64,000 nucleotides of DNA. Origin: Candidatus Burkholderia humilis (GTDB lineage: Bacteria; Pseudomonadota; Gammaproteobacteria; Burkholderiales; Burkholderiaceae). The DNA is taken from the NCBI GenBank assembly GCA_001184405.1, contig LFMX01000003.1, positions 62,001 through 126,000 of the forward strand, given 5' to 3'. Position numbers and translations under genes: made by a program. Positions within the stretch are counted from its first letter, which is position 1; each line of letters opens with the position of its first letter. The notes under the pieces are model-generated. The model was not told where the DNA came from. It ran no database searches and worked only from the letters and a program-made list of their open reading frames with translations. Shown here piece by piece: positions 20,884-29,454 of this stretch.

Positions 20884-20907
20884 TTATATTGAACGGTCAA
20901 TTAATAA
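20884..20907. promoter_or_regulatory. BetI-type operator between betI and permease
   Basis: A palindrome with core TTGAACGGTCAA, flanked by TTATA and TTAATAA, lies in the divergent betI/permease promoter region. It resembles the BetI operator (ATTGAACGTTCAAT type). Its place between two divergent genes suggests control of both. Confidence 0.6.
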
Positions 20908-21012
20908 AAACTGGTGGTTTACACGGTTGTGAGCCGCAGAATGCAGTGCAAAGAACGACCGTTCGCAAAGCACGTTTCCCGATAAAAACCACCCCGCAAT
21001 GGAGGTTGATTG

Positions 21013-21950
21013 ATGGAGCAGGCCGAACTGGCGCGCGGCGTCACCCACACGCTGGATGAGACGCACGGCGCCTTGCATCGAACCCTGACCTGGAAAGATG
21101 CGTTCTGGGTCACGAGCGGCGTACCGGCAGGCGTGTTGTTCACCATCGGCGGCGTGTGCGCGACCATCGGTCAGCCGGCGTGGATGATCTGGATCGCATC
21201 GATCGGCATGGGCCTGATCCAGAGCGCGACGTATGCGGAAATTTCCGGGCTGTTCCCGCACAAATCGGGCGGCGCGTCGGTGTACGGCGCGATTGCGTGG
21301 GTGCGCTACAGCAAGCTGCTCGCGCCCGTTTCCGTGTGGTGCAACTGGCTGGCCTGGTCGCCGATGCTCGCGCTCGGCACCGGTCTTGCCGCGAATTACG
21401 CGTTGTCGAGCCTCTTCGCGCCGACCGCCGCGATCAACACATGGCAGCTATCGCTCGCCGATCTCTCGTTCATCAAGCCGGGGCTGACGCTGCGCATCAA
21501 CGCGACGTTTCTGTTGGCGGCCGCGCTCTTGCTGATCACGTTTCGCTTGCAGCACAGCGGCGCATCGAAGGCCGCGAAGACGCAGCGCATTCTCGGCATC
21601 GCTTCGCTGACGCCGCTGTTGATCGTCGGCATCGTGCCGTTCGTGACGGGCGATGTGCCGATGTCGCATCTCTTTCCGCTGCTGCCGCTCGGTCACGATG
21701 CACACGGCAACGTCACCGCATCGTCCTTTGGTGCATGGAACGGCGCGGGCGTGACGATGGCGATGGCGATGGGCGCGATGTTCATGGCGGGCTGGGCATC
21801 GTATGGATTCGAGACGTCGGTGTGCTACACGCGCGAATTCCGCGACCCGAAGCGCGATACCGCCAAGGCCATCTTCTGGTTCGGCGCGCTGTGCCTGATC
21901 GTGATGACGCTCGTGCCGCTCGCGTTTCAGGGCTCGTTCGGCACGACCGC
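21013..21950 (+). pseudogene. APC-family amino-acid/choline-type permease, C-terminus deleted
   Basis: N-terminal 310 or so residues of an APC-superfamily permease. ATG at 21013 is preceded by GGAGG. Membrane segments begin with FWVTSGVPAGVLFTIGGVCATIG, and further helices include YAEISGLFPHKSGGASVYGAIAWV and MAMAMGAMFMAGWASYGFETSVCYTREF. After LCLIVMTLVPLAFQGSFG the transporter sequence stops abruptly at about 21945, and a GlxA-type regulator begins in another frame. About 200 residues of the usual 500 are missing. The join is a deletion junction, not an insertion. The position divergent to betI suggests a role in choline or betaine uptake. Confidence 0.85.
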
Positions 21951-22952
21951 GTTTCATCGATCACGCATTTCGCCTTCATGCCGCTGCCCGACTTCACGAT
22001 GCTCGCGTTCACGACCGCTGTCGAAGTGCTTCGGATGGCGAACTATTTATGCGGAGAGGAAGTATTTCGCTGGTCGATCGTGAGTCCGCGCGGCGGCGCG
22101 GTCGCGTCGAGCAGCGGGCTCGGAGTGGGCACGCAGGCGATCAGCGAAGCGGGCCGGCCCGACATCGTATTCGTGGTCGGCGGCGTGAATGTGCAGCGCG
22201 CGACGACGCCGAAACATCTGCGTGCATTGCGCCGGTATGCGATGGATGCGCGTTTGCTCGGATCCTTGTGCATAGGCGCGTATGTGCTCGCGCGCGCCGG
22301 TTTGTTATCCGGCTATGCCTGCGCGATCCATTGGGAAAACCTCTCCGCGCTGAAGGAAGAGTTTCCGCAAACGCGCTTTTTACGCGAGCTTTTCGTGTTC
22401 GATCGAGATCGCATCACGTGTTCGGGCGGCGTCGCGCCACTCGATATGATGCTCAATCTCATCGCGCAGAAAGTGGGCGTGGCGCGCGTCACGCAGATCG
22501 CGCGGCAGTTGATCGTCGAACGCGTGCGCGACCGCGATGCACAACAGCATGTGCCGATGGTCGCGCGTCTCGGTTCCGCGAACAAGTCGCTATTCGAAGT
22601 GTTTTCGCTGATGGAGAACAACATCGAGGAGCCGCTGTCGCTTGAAGAACTCGCGCGGCTCGCGGGCATGTCGCAACGGCATTTACAGCGGTTGTTCAGC
22701 GATTGCGTCGACATGTCGCCGATGCACTTCTACATGAACCTGCGTTTGCGCCGCGCAAGAGAACTGCTGCTGCAAACCGATATGTCGATCATGGATATCA
22801 CGGTCGCGTGCGGCTTCAGATCGGCGTGTCATTTTTCGAAGGCGAATCGCAAGACATTCGGCGCTGCGCCATCGGTCGAACGGCGCAAGCAGGCGCCCGC
22901 GTTTTCGGTGGTGCGCGAGCCGCGAACAAACGCCGCGATGGCACTCTGCTGA
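21951..22952 (+). pseudogene. GlxA/GbdR-type AraC regulator, start removed by deletion
   Basis: Regulator with an N-terminal DJ-1/PfpI-like domain (FAFMPLPDFTMLAFTTAVEVLRMANYL; GSLCIGAYVLARAGLLSGYACAIHWEN) and a C-terminal AraC DNA-binding domain (EEPLSLEELARLAGMSQRHLQRLFSDCV; LRRARELLLQTDMSIMDITVACGFRSACHFSKA). Related GbdR and CdhR proteins control betaine and carnitine catabolism. From 21951 the frame is open for 333 residues, about full length, but the native start codon is missing because permease sequence is joined directly upstream. Translation could restart at an in-frame ATG near 21978, giving a slightly shortened product, so loss of function is not certain. Confidence 0.8.
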
Positions 22953-22991
22953 CGGTGTATTCTCGGAAGGTTTTGCAGACAGGAGCCGCCG

Positions 22992-23571
22992 ATGCATCTT
23001 GCTGCGATGATCCTTCCGATCTTTGCCATCATCGTGACCGGCTGGTTGGCGGGCGGGTCCGGTTACGTGCCGCGCACGCTCGCCGCGCCGCTGATACAGT
23101 TCGCGTATCACATTGCGAGGCCCGCGCTCGTGTTTCTCGTGATCGCGCAGGAGACGCTCGGATCGCTTTTCGAGCCGCGTTTCATCGCTGCGTTCGGTGG
23201 CGGCTCGATGCTCTGCTTCGCGTTCGTGCTGATCGTCGCGCGGCTCGTACGCGGCAAAGATTGGGCAGCCGCCGCGATGATCGGCGCGGCTGCATCGATG
23301 ACGAATACGGGGCAAGTTCGGCGAGTACGCGTTGCTGAGCGCATTCAAGCTGGCGCTGATGCCGCTCGTCGTGCTCGGCATCTGCATGATGGCCGGGCTG
23401 GATCGCGTGGCGACGACCGCGGCCGTCGTCTGCGCGGGCGTGCCGACTGCCAAGAACGCGTATGTGCTCGCGTCGGAATACGACATCGAAAAACCGCTTG
23501 TCGGCGCGGCCATTTCGATGACGACGCTCTTTTCCATCGTCACCTTGCTCGCGTGGCTCTATGTGCTGTGA
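22992..23571 (+). pseudogene. AEC-family (auxin efflux carrier) transporter, internal deletion
   Basis: Inner-membrane carrier of the AEC/BASS-like family. ATG at 22992 follows AGGAG. The N-terminal helices (MILPIFAIIVTGWLAGG; PLIQFAYHIARPALVFLVIAQ) and the C-terminal helices (FKLALMPLVVLGICMMAGLD; VCAGVPTAKNAYVLASEYD) are present in different frames. Between MTNTG and FGEYALLSAFK roughly 110 residues normally found in this family are gone; the junction is near 23310. Only about 190 codons remain of the usual ~310. The gene is 39 bp downstream of the GlxA-type regulator. Confidence 0.82.
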
Positions 23572-23607
23572 TGGCGTTTGGGTTATCTTGACGGACAGCA
23601 ATGTCCC

Positions 23608-23649
23608 AACCGGAGCCTGTGAAGCATGAACCGGAGCCTGTGAAGCATG
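23608..23649. repeat. 21-bp duplication copying a ribosome-binding site and start codon
   Basis: Two exact 21-bp copies (23608-23628 and 23629-23649), each containing CGGAGCCTGTGAAGCATG. Both carry the Shine-Dalgarno and ATG of the GNAT gene. The upstream ATG (23626) opens a frame that stops after five codons, so the downstream copy remains the functional start. Confidence 0.96.
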
Positions 23650-24351
23650 ACAAGAACCAACGAGTATCAACAGCCCATCGGCGAAGCTGTTCAAGACTGG
23701 ACGCCGCGCGACAAGCCCGCGCGTAGCGTGATCGACGGCGTGCATTGCCGGCTCGAACCCGTCGATGTCGAGCGTCACGCGGCCGATCTCTTCGAAGCGT
23801 ATAACGCCGCGACGGATGGCAGCGACTGGACGTATCTTTTCGTCGGACCGTTCACGGACTTCGATACGTTCAAGGACTATCTGAGCAAAGCGGCGGCATC
23901 GCATGATCCGCTGCATTACACGGTCATCGACACGTCGAATGGCAAGGCCGTGGGCACGCCGCTCATGCGTATCGAACCTGTGCATGGCGTGATCGAAGTG
24001 GGCAGCGTGACGTTTTCTCCGCTGCTCAAACAGACGCGCATCTCCACCGAGGCGCAGTATCTGTTGATGCGTCATGTCTTCGACGATCTGAAGTATCGCC
24101 GCTATGAATGGAAGTGCGACAGCCTGAATGCGCCGTCGCGCAAGACGGCGGTGCGGCTCGGCTTCGAGTTCGAAGGTATCTTCAGACAAGCCATCGTTTA
24201 TAAAGGACGCAATCGCGATACCGCGTGGTATGCGATCATCGACCGCGACTGGCCGTGCATCAAAAAAGCCTTTGAAACATGGCTCGCCGACGATAATTTC
24301 GATGCGAACGGCAAGCAGCGCGCATCGCTCGCGCAGCTCAGAGACGCATAA
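23647..24351 (+). CDS. GNAT-family acetyltransferase (RimJ/RimL-like)
   Basis: Intact 234-residue GNAT protein resembling RimJ/RimL-type N-acetyltransferases, which transfer acetyl from acetyl-CoA to amino groups. Characteristic pieces are HCRLEPVDVERHAADLF near the N-terminus, VIEVGSVTFSPLLKQTRISTEAQYLLMRHVFDDLKYRRYEWKCDSLN in the core, and SRKTAVRLGFEFEGIFRQAIVYKGRNRDTAWYAI. The start at 23647 is the ATG of the second copy of the upstream 21-bp duplication. The stop is 4 bp before the cupin gene, so the two are co-transcribed. The natural substrate is unknown. Confidence 0.88.
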   Translation: MTRTNEYQQPIGEAVQDWTPRDKPARSVIDGVHCRLEPVDVERHAADLFEAYNAATDGSDWTYLFVGPFTDFDTFKDYLSKAAASHDPLHYTVIDTSNGKAVGTPLMRIEPVHGVIEVGSVTFSPLLKQTRISTEAQYLLMRHVFDDLKYRRYEWKCDSLNAPSRKTAVRLGFEFEGIFRQAIVYKGRNRDTAWYAIIDRDWPCIKKAFETWLADDNFDANGKQRASLAQLRDA

Positions 24352-24355
24352 GGTC

Positions 24356-24808
24356 ATGCCGAAAATCGACATCGCGCATGTGCCGCAAGAACAAGGTTCC
24401 GGATATCCGTCGCTTTATGATCGGCCGCTCGCGGAGCGCATCCGTCAGCGTCTCGGCGATGCGTGCGGCCTGCGCGATTTCGGCATCAACCTCATCCATC
24501 TGCCGCCGGGAAACTGGTCGAGCCGGCGTCACTGGCATTCGCATGAAGACGAGTTCGTTTATGTGCTGCAAGGCGAACTCGTGCTGATCGAAGATGAGGG
24601 CGAAACGCTGTTGCGCGCGGGCGATTGCGCGGCGTTTCCCAAGGGCACGGGCAACGGGCATCACATGATCAACCGGTCCGCGCATATAGCGGTGTATCTC
24701 GAAGCGGGATCGCGCGTCTATGAAGACATGACGACGTGCTCGGATGTCGATATGAAAAGCGCCAACGCTGATGGCCGCTTCGTGCGCAAGGACGGCACGG
24801 ATATCTGA
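24356..24808 (+). CDS. single-domain cupin protein
   Basis: Intact 150-residue cupin. The metal-binding motif 1 reads RRHWHSHEDEFVYVLQGE (His61, His63 and Glu66/67 region) and motif 2 is FPKGTGNGHHMIN (His102/103). The preceding segment GLRDFGINLIHLPPGNWSS is common in this group of small Burkholderia cupins. ATG at 24356 lies 4 bp after the GNAT stop, within AAGGTC. No signal peptide is present. The role is unknown; the tight pairing with an acetyltransferase suggests a shared small-molecule pathway. Confidence 0.87.
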   Translation: MPKIDIAHVPQEQGSGYPSLYDRPLAERIRQRLGDACGLRDFGINLIHLPPGNWSSRRHWHSHEDEFVYVLQGELVLIEDEGETLLRAGDCAAFPKGTGNGHHMINRSAHIAVYLEAGSRVYEDMTTCSDVDMKSANADGRFVRKDGTDI

Positions 24809-24929
24809 TTTCGAAGGGATTTGAAAGAACCAACGGGAAAAACCCCCGAAATCAAGGCGTTTTCTGCGACGTGACGGCAAGTGCGCTTACAATGCACGCC
24901 TTCCGAAAGTTACGTCCACGAGATTTCCC

Positions 24930-25913
24930 TTGCGTTTTCCATTCGTCCGCGCCGCGCTTGTTGCGCTCGCCGCGCATGCGCTGCCTACATCGGCACAAAG
25001 CGCCGTCACGCTGTATGGCGCGATCGACACGAGCATCGAAGTGACGAATCCCGGTGCGGGTTATGTCGCGCGCATGGACTCGGGCGCGTATCGCGGATCG
25101 CGTTTCGGCGTGCGCGGCGCGGAAGATATCGGCGGCGGCAACAAAATTCTGTTCGATCTGGAAAACGGCTTCAGTTCCGCCGATGGCATGGTCGCCGTGA
25201 ACAACACGATCTTCAACCGGCAGGCGCGGGCGGCGCGTGGGGCACGGTGCGCGCGGGACGTCAGTATTCGCCCATCTTCTATATCCCGTTCAAGGGTGGA
25301 CTCGATGCCTTCGGCGCGGGCACCATCGCATCCGGATTGAACAATCTCTCGAAGATCACGCCGTATGAAAGCGATGCGATCACGTATCTGTCGCCGCAAC
25401 TCTACGGCTTTTCCACGACGCTGATGATCTCGCTGCGCGACGGTTCCCACCGATGGCAACGGACCCGCCGGCAGTATCGAAACGTTTGACTATCGCAATG
25501 GTCCGGTGCATGTATCGTATGCGCATCAGCAGACTCATGGCGATTGCGCATTGCGCGCGAATCTCGGCGGCGTGTCGTATGTGTGAGGTCCGGTGACGGG
25601 CTTTCTGTCCTTCTTCAATGGCGACGGCGCATCAGTATCGGCGCGTTATGCGGTGACGTCGCGGTTTCGTGCATCGCTGGGTTATACGTATCTGCGTGAT
25701 CGCTCTGGCGGCGATGACAATGCCGATCAGTTCAGCGCCGAGTGCGAATACGATATGTCGAAGACACTCTTGCTGTATGCGAGAGCGGGCTGGCTGCGCA
25801 ATCGCGGCGAGGCGACTTATACGCTGCGTGGCGTGAACGTCGTCGGCCTCACGCCTTCGTATGCGGGCGCGCCGGTGCGCGGCGTGCAGCTCGGATTGCT
25901 CGAGCGGTTCTAA
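24930..25913 (+). pseudogene. Gram-negative general porin, frameshifts and stop
   Basis: OmpC-like trimeric porin of the Burkholderia type: signal peptide (FVRAALVALAAHALPTSAQS), then AVTLYGAIDTSIEV, GSRFGVRGAEDIGGGNKILFDLENGF and YRNGPVHVSYAHQQ. The start codon is TTG at 24930, probably from ATG. Breaks occur near 25225 (FNRQARA to GAWGTVRAGRQYSPIF) and near 25445, and a TGA at 25585 interrupts GGVSYV-stop-GPVTGFLSF. The end is VQLGLLERF, with the C-terminal Phe needed for BAM recognition. At about 325 codons it is shorter than the usual ~360-380, so some barrel strands may also be lost. Confidence 0.87.
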
Positions 25914-25919
25914 GCGTTC

Positions 25920-26564
25920 TTAAGCCTCGGGCCACGCGTTTTCAAATATGCATTCATCGATGGAACGGCGCCTCGCCCATCGCTCGGTTTCGAGCATCGG
26001 CGCATCGTAAAAGCGTTCGACATGCCCGATGCAAAGGATCGCGACAGGCCGCGCGCCTTGCGGCATCTTCAGCAACGCGGCGACTTCATCGGGATCGAAG
26101 AGCGATACCCAGCCTAAACCGAGTCCTTCGGCGCGCGCCGCGAGCCACATATTCTGAATGGCGCAGGCAACCGATGCGAGATCCATCTCGGGCAGCGTGC
26201 GTCTGCCGAAGACGTAGCGCTCGCGGTCTTCCATCAAGGCCATCACGAGCACTTCCGCGCACTCGCGCATGCCTTCCACTTTCAGCTTCATGAACGCGTC
26301 GCGCCGTTCGCTGAGCGCATCGGCGGTCAGCAGACGTTCACGTTCGACCGCCTCATGCAAACGCTCGCGAAGCGTCATGCAGGTCATGCGCACGATACGC
26401 CACGGCTGCATGAAGCCGACGCTCGGCGCATTCAACGCGGCATCGATGAGACGCTGCATCACATGCGGCGCGACGGCATCGCGCTTGAAATGACGCATGT
26501 CGCGCCGCTCGCGAATCGCGCGATAGACCGCTTCGCGATCAGCGTGACTGAAAGCTTTTTCCAT
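25920..26564 (-). CDS. bluB: 5,6-dimethylbenzimidazole synthase
   Basis: Intact 214-residue flavin-destructase of the nitroreductase fold that fragments FMNH2 to make 5,6-dimethylbenzimidazole, the lower ligand of cobalamin. Family signs are YRAIRERRDMRHFKRDAV at the N-terminus, ALNAPSVGFMQPWRIVRM, LPEMDLASVACAIQNMWLAARAEGLGLGWVSLFDPDEVAALL and ILCIGHVERF. ATG at 26564 is the start consistent with family length; an upstream in-frame extension has no family character. The ribosome-binding site is weak. It converges with the porin remnant 6 bp away. No cobalamin riboswitch is evident upstream. Its retention suggests B12 synthesis or remodelling is still used. Confidence 0.88.
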   Translation of the reverse strand: MEKAFSHADREAVYRAIRERRDMRHFKRDAVAPHVMQRLIDAALNAPSVGFMQPWRIVRMTCMTLRERLHEAVERERLLTADALSERRDAFMKLKVEGMRECAEVLVMALMEDRERYVFGRRTLPEMDLASVACAIQNMWLAARAEGLGLGWVSLFDPDEVAALLKMPQGARPVAILCIGHVERFYDAPMLETERWARRRSIDECIFENAWPEA

Positions 26565-26695
26565 GTAATTTGAAAGAGTCTGTTGCGTGCGTGAAGCGCG
26601 AATCATACTTTGTCTCGCGGTCATATTGCTTACATAAACCGTCGATAAGCTGCCAGCGCTTTCGTGGATCTGCGCGCACGCGCCGGAGTCTATCA

Positions 26696-26870
26696 TGCCG
26701 ATTTTTCAACGCCGCCCTTCGCTCGCGGTGTGCATTGCCGTGTGCGTATGCGCAATCGTTGGCGCGTGTAGCAAGACATCCGCCGATACGCAGCGCAGCG
26801 AGGCACCGCAACCGCTTCAGCGCAGCGAACTCGAAGATTGGGCACGCGAAGCCACTTCAGGTTCAAACAA
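26696..26870 (+). pseudogene. lipoprotein N-terminal fragment
   Basis: About 55 codons starting MPIFQRRPSLAVCIAVCVC with a clear lipoprotein signal and lipobox (IVGAC, then SKTSADTQRSEAP). The coherent sequence ends around EDWAREATSG. After that the plus strand is antisense to the cytochrome oxidase remnant, which is itself cut at 26863. Two genes that should not meet are thus joined tail to tail at about 26870, which marks a deletion. The family is not recognised. Confidence 0.6.
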
Positions 26871-28047
26871 TGACACACAGCACCAGCAAGCCGCCGATGA
26901 CGAACAGGAACACGAAACCCGCGAAATACAAAAAAGGCACGCGAAATACAGGTCTTCCGGTCCAGATGGTCGCGATCCACGCGAAGGTCGCCACCGCGCT
27001 CGGAATGGCGATCACCATGCTCGCCGCGCCGAAGAACGACAACGCGAGCGCGGGAATGCCGGTCGCGAACATATGGTGTATCCATACGACGAAGCCGACG
27101 ACTATCGTCGCAACAGTCGATAACGCCACCGGCAGATAACCGACGAGCGGCCGACGGCAGAAGACGGGCAATGCATCCGAGACGATACCCATTGCGGGCA
27201 GCACGACCGCATACACCCACGGATGCGCGAAGATCCAGAACAGGTGTTGCCACAGCAACGCACGACCGCCGTTCATCACATCAAAAAAATGCGTGCCGAT
27301 ACGCCGATCGAGCCACAGCATAAAGAACGCAAGACTTACCAATGGGACCGCCAGCAAGTTGCTGCCCGATGCCGTGAGCGTTCCCCACACGAGCACCGGC
27401 ACGCGATCGAGCGACATGCTCGGCGCGCGCATACGCAGGAACGTGACGACGAAGTTCATCGATCCGACTGTCGTCGAGATGCCGAGCAGCACCATGCCGA
27501 GCGCATAGACATCGATGTTCGGTCCCGTGTTGTATGTGAGGCCCGCGAGCGGCGCGTAGTTGAACCAGCCTGCGTTGGGTGTTTCGCCGAATGGAAAGCT
27601 CGCGTACAGAAAAAGCCCTGCAAACAGGAAGATCCAGTAAGAGAGCGCGTTCAGCCGCGGGAACGCCATATCGCGCGCGCCGAGCACGAGCGGCCATAGA
27701 TAGTTCGAAAAGCCGGAGAGCACGGGCAGCGCGTAGAGGAAGATCATCGTGACGCCGTGCATCGTAAAGAGCTGGTTGTATTGCTCGGGCGTGAGCACGT
27801 GCGCATCGGGCCGTGCGAGTTGTACGCGCATGATGAGCGCTTCGATGCCGCCCGCGATCAGAAACGCAAACGCCGTGACGAGATAGCGCAGGCCGATGCT
27901 CTTGTGGTCGACCGTCGACAGCCAGGCGCGCCAGCCGGGCGGCGTCTCCCACGTTTCACGCAGCGCGCGTTCTTCGGCGCTGCCGGGCTCGATGCGTCCG
28001 AGTTCGAGCGTGCGCTGTAAGGGCGGAGGTGCGGAGGGCGATGTCAT
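26863..28047 (-). pseudogene. ctaD: cytochrome c oxidase subunit I, C-terminus deleted
   Basis: Haem-copper oxidase subunit I (CoxA/CtaD). ATG at 28047 overlaps the stop of subunit II (ATGA). The low-spin haem His (TMHGVTMIF), the CuB/Tyr motif (HPWVYAVVLPAMG) and the two CuB His (IHHMFATG) are all present. The frame is open for 394 residues, but after FVIGG it departs from the family and stops at 26863, about 130 or more residues short. The missing part contains the haem a3 and second haem a ligands (HxH region), so the product cannot be functional. A deletion joined it to a lipoprotein fragment. Confidence 0.9.
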
Positions 28048-28785
28048 TGCAGTGTCCGAAGATAAGCCGCGAGCGCGGCGGCATCGGCGGGGGAAAGCGT
28101 GATGGAAGGCATCAGAGAATCAGGCTTGATGCGTTGCGCGTGCCGTATCCATTCGAGCTGATTCTGCTCCGTGTTCGGCAGGGTTCCCGCCGCGATCAAA
28201 CGACGCGAGTTCAGATGCGTGAGATCGGGCGCTTGTGCGCCGTTTGCATCGGTGCCGCGAACGGCGTGACAGCCTGCGTATCGTTCCCTGAAGAGTTCGG
28301 CTCCGGCGTGCACATCGCCCGCCATGTTCGATGCCTGATACGCCTTCGCCTTCGCCTGCGATGCGCGCCACGCATCGAATTGCGCGCGCGGCTCGTCTTT
28401 GGGCGATGCCACCGACTCCAGCGTGACAAGCACATACGCAAGCGCCGCAAACAACGCGACCGATGAGATGCCTGTGCCGATCCATACCCAATGCAGTCCG
28501 CCGCCTTCGCCGTGTACGTGGTTGGCATCGCGCGGCGTGGGCGGCGGGCGTCGTCGCATGATCGCGCCGGCGAGCAGCCCGGTCACGATCAGCGCAACGG
28601 CCGTGACGAGCGCGGCGAGCGCCCAGCCCAGACGCATCGTGGGCGTGGCGGCGGGGCCATATCGGCGTGAAGGAAGTAGTTGAGCGGTGCATCGGCGCGC
28701 GCGATGACATGGCGGCCCATGCACAGACACGCCAGCATGATGCGGCAAGCACAAGCGGCCGGATTGTGCCTTGCACGCATTCGCA
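28044..28785 (-). pseudogene. coxB: cytochrome c oxidase subunit II with cytochrome c domain, CuA domain deleted
   Basis: Fused subunit II of the caa3 type. Two membrane helices (RLGWALAALVTAVALIVTGLLAGA; HWVWIGTGISSVALFAALAYVLV) are followed directly by KDEPRAQFDAWRASQAKAKA and the C-terminal cytochrome c domain. The whole CuA domain (about 100 residues between LESVASP and the DFDAWR-type end) is missing, apparently in frame. The haem-binding motif reads YAGCH instead of CAGCH; a TGC to TAC change removes the first Cys. The N-terminal signal region is spread over frames (MLACLCMGRHVIARADAPLNYFLHA), showing one or two indels near 28640-28760. Confidence 0.85.
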
Positions 28786-28857
28786 ATCGTCTCCGTTAAG
28801 TTGCACACGTGTTGGTGTGCACGTAGCAATCCGCGATCCCAACGAAGCGCTTACGAA

Positions 28858-29454
28858 TCAGGCTATACGACCCGGCATGCCGATACCATGATCCCCGCGC
28901 GCGAACCGAACGGCCTGATCGACGAGCGCATCGAACTCGGCGTCGTTACGTGGCGCTGCAAAGTGCGCGCGGAACAGCTCGGCTCAGCGAAAATCCGCGA
29001 GCGGCACGGATGTTTTTGCATAGCCGCCCGCATTGCGCACGAATGCGGCGAGGCTGCGAAACTCGTCGTTCTCCGCATCCTTCACGTGTTGCGGCATGTC
29101 CTTGAATTCGGCGCGACGGCCATCGGCATGATAGGGATACACCCACGACTTACCTTCGAGCACGGACCAGAACGCATGCTCGTCGAGCGATGAAAAATCC
29201 GCGACGAGCACATAAGGCGCTTCCTTCACACCGATGCGCAACAACGCATTCACCACATGATGATCGATGACATACGGCGTTTCACGCAGCCCGAGCACGA
29301 CGGCGATGGGCTTCTCCGCAATCGCCATCTCGAGCTCATGTGCGCTCATCGCGCGATACGTCTGCACTTTCTGCTGTATCTGCCGCTCGCCGTGCGTCAT
29401 TTGCGTGGGGCGTAATGCGTCGATGCTTATCGTGGTCACGGTCGGAAACCTCAC
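28858..29454 (-). pseudogene. ParB-like (ParBc_2) protein, one Trp-to-stop
   Basis: Small ParB/sulfiredoxin-fold protein of the ParBc_2 type, with VTTISIDALRPTQMTHGERQIQQKVQTY, PIAVVLGLRETPYVIDHHVVNALLRIG and DEHAFWSVLEGKSWVYPY. The GTG start (29454) overlaps the TGA of the upstream pcm-ere gene, implying translational coupling. At 28984 TGA interrupts LADFR-stop-AELFRAHFAAPRNDAEFDALVDQAV; TGG to TGA is the likely change. In the same frame the rest is clean to a stop at 28858. Only this one lesion is seen, so the truncated product (156 of 198 residues) might keep some activity. The function of the family is not established. Confidence 0.78.
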
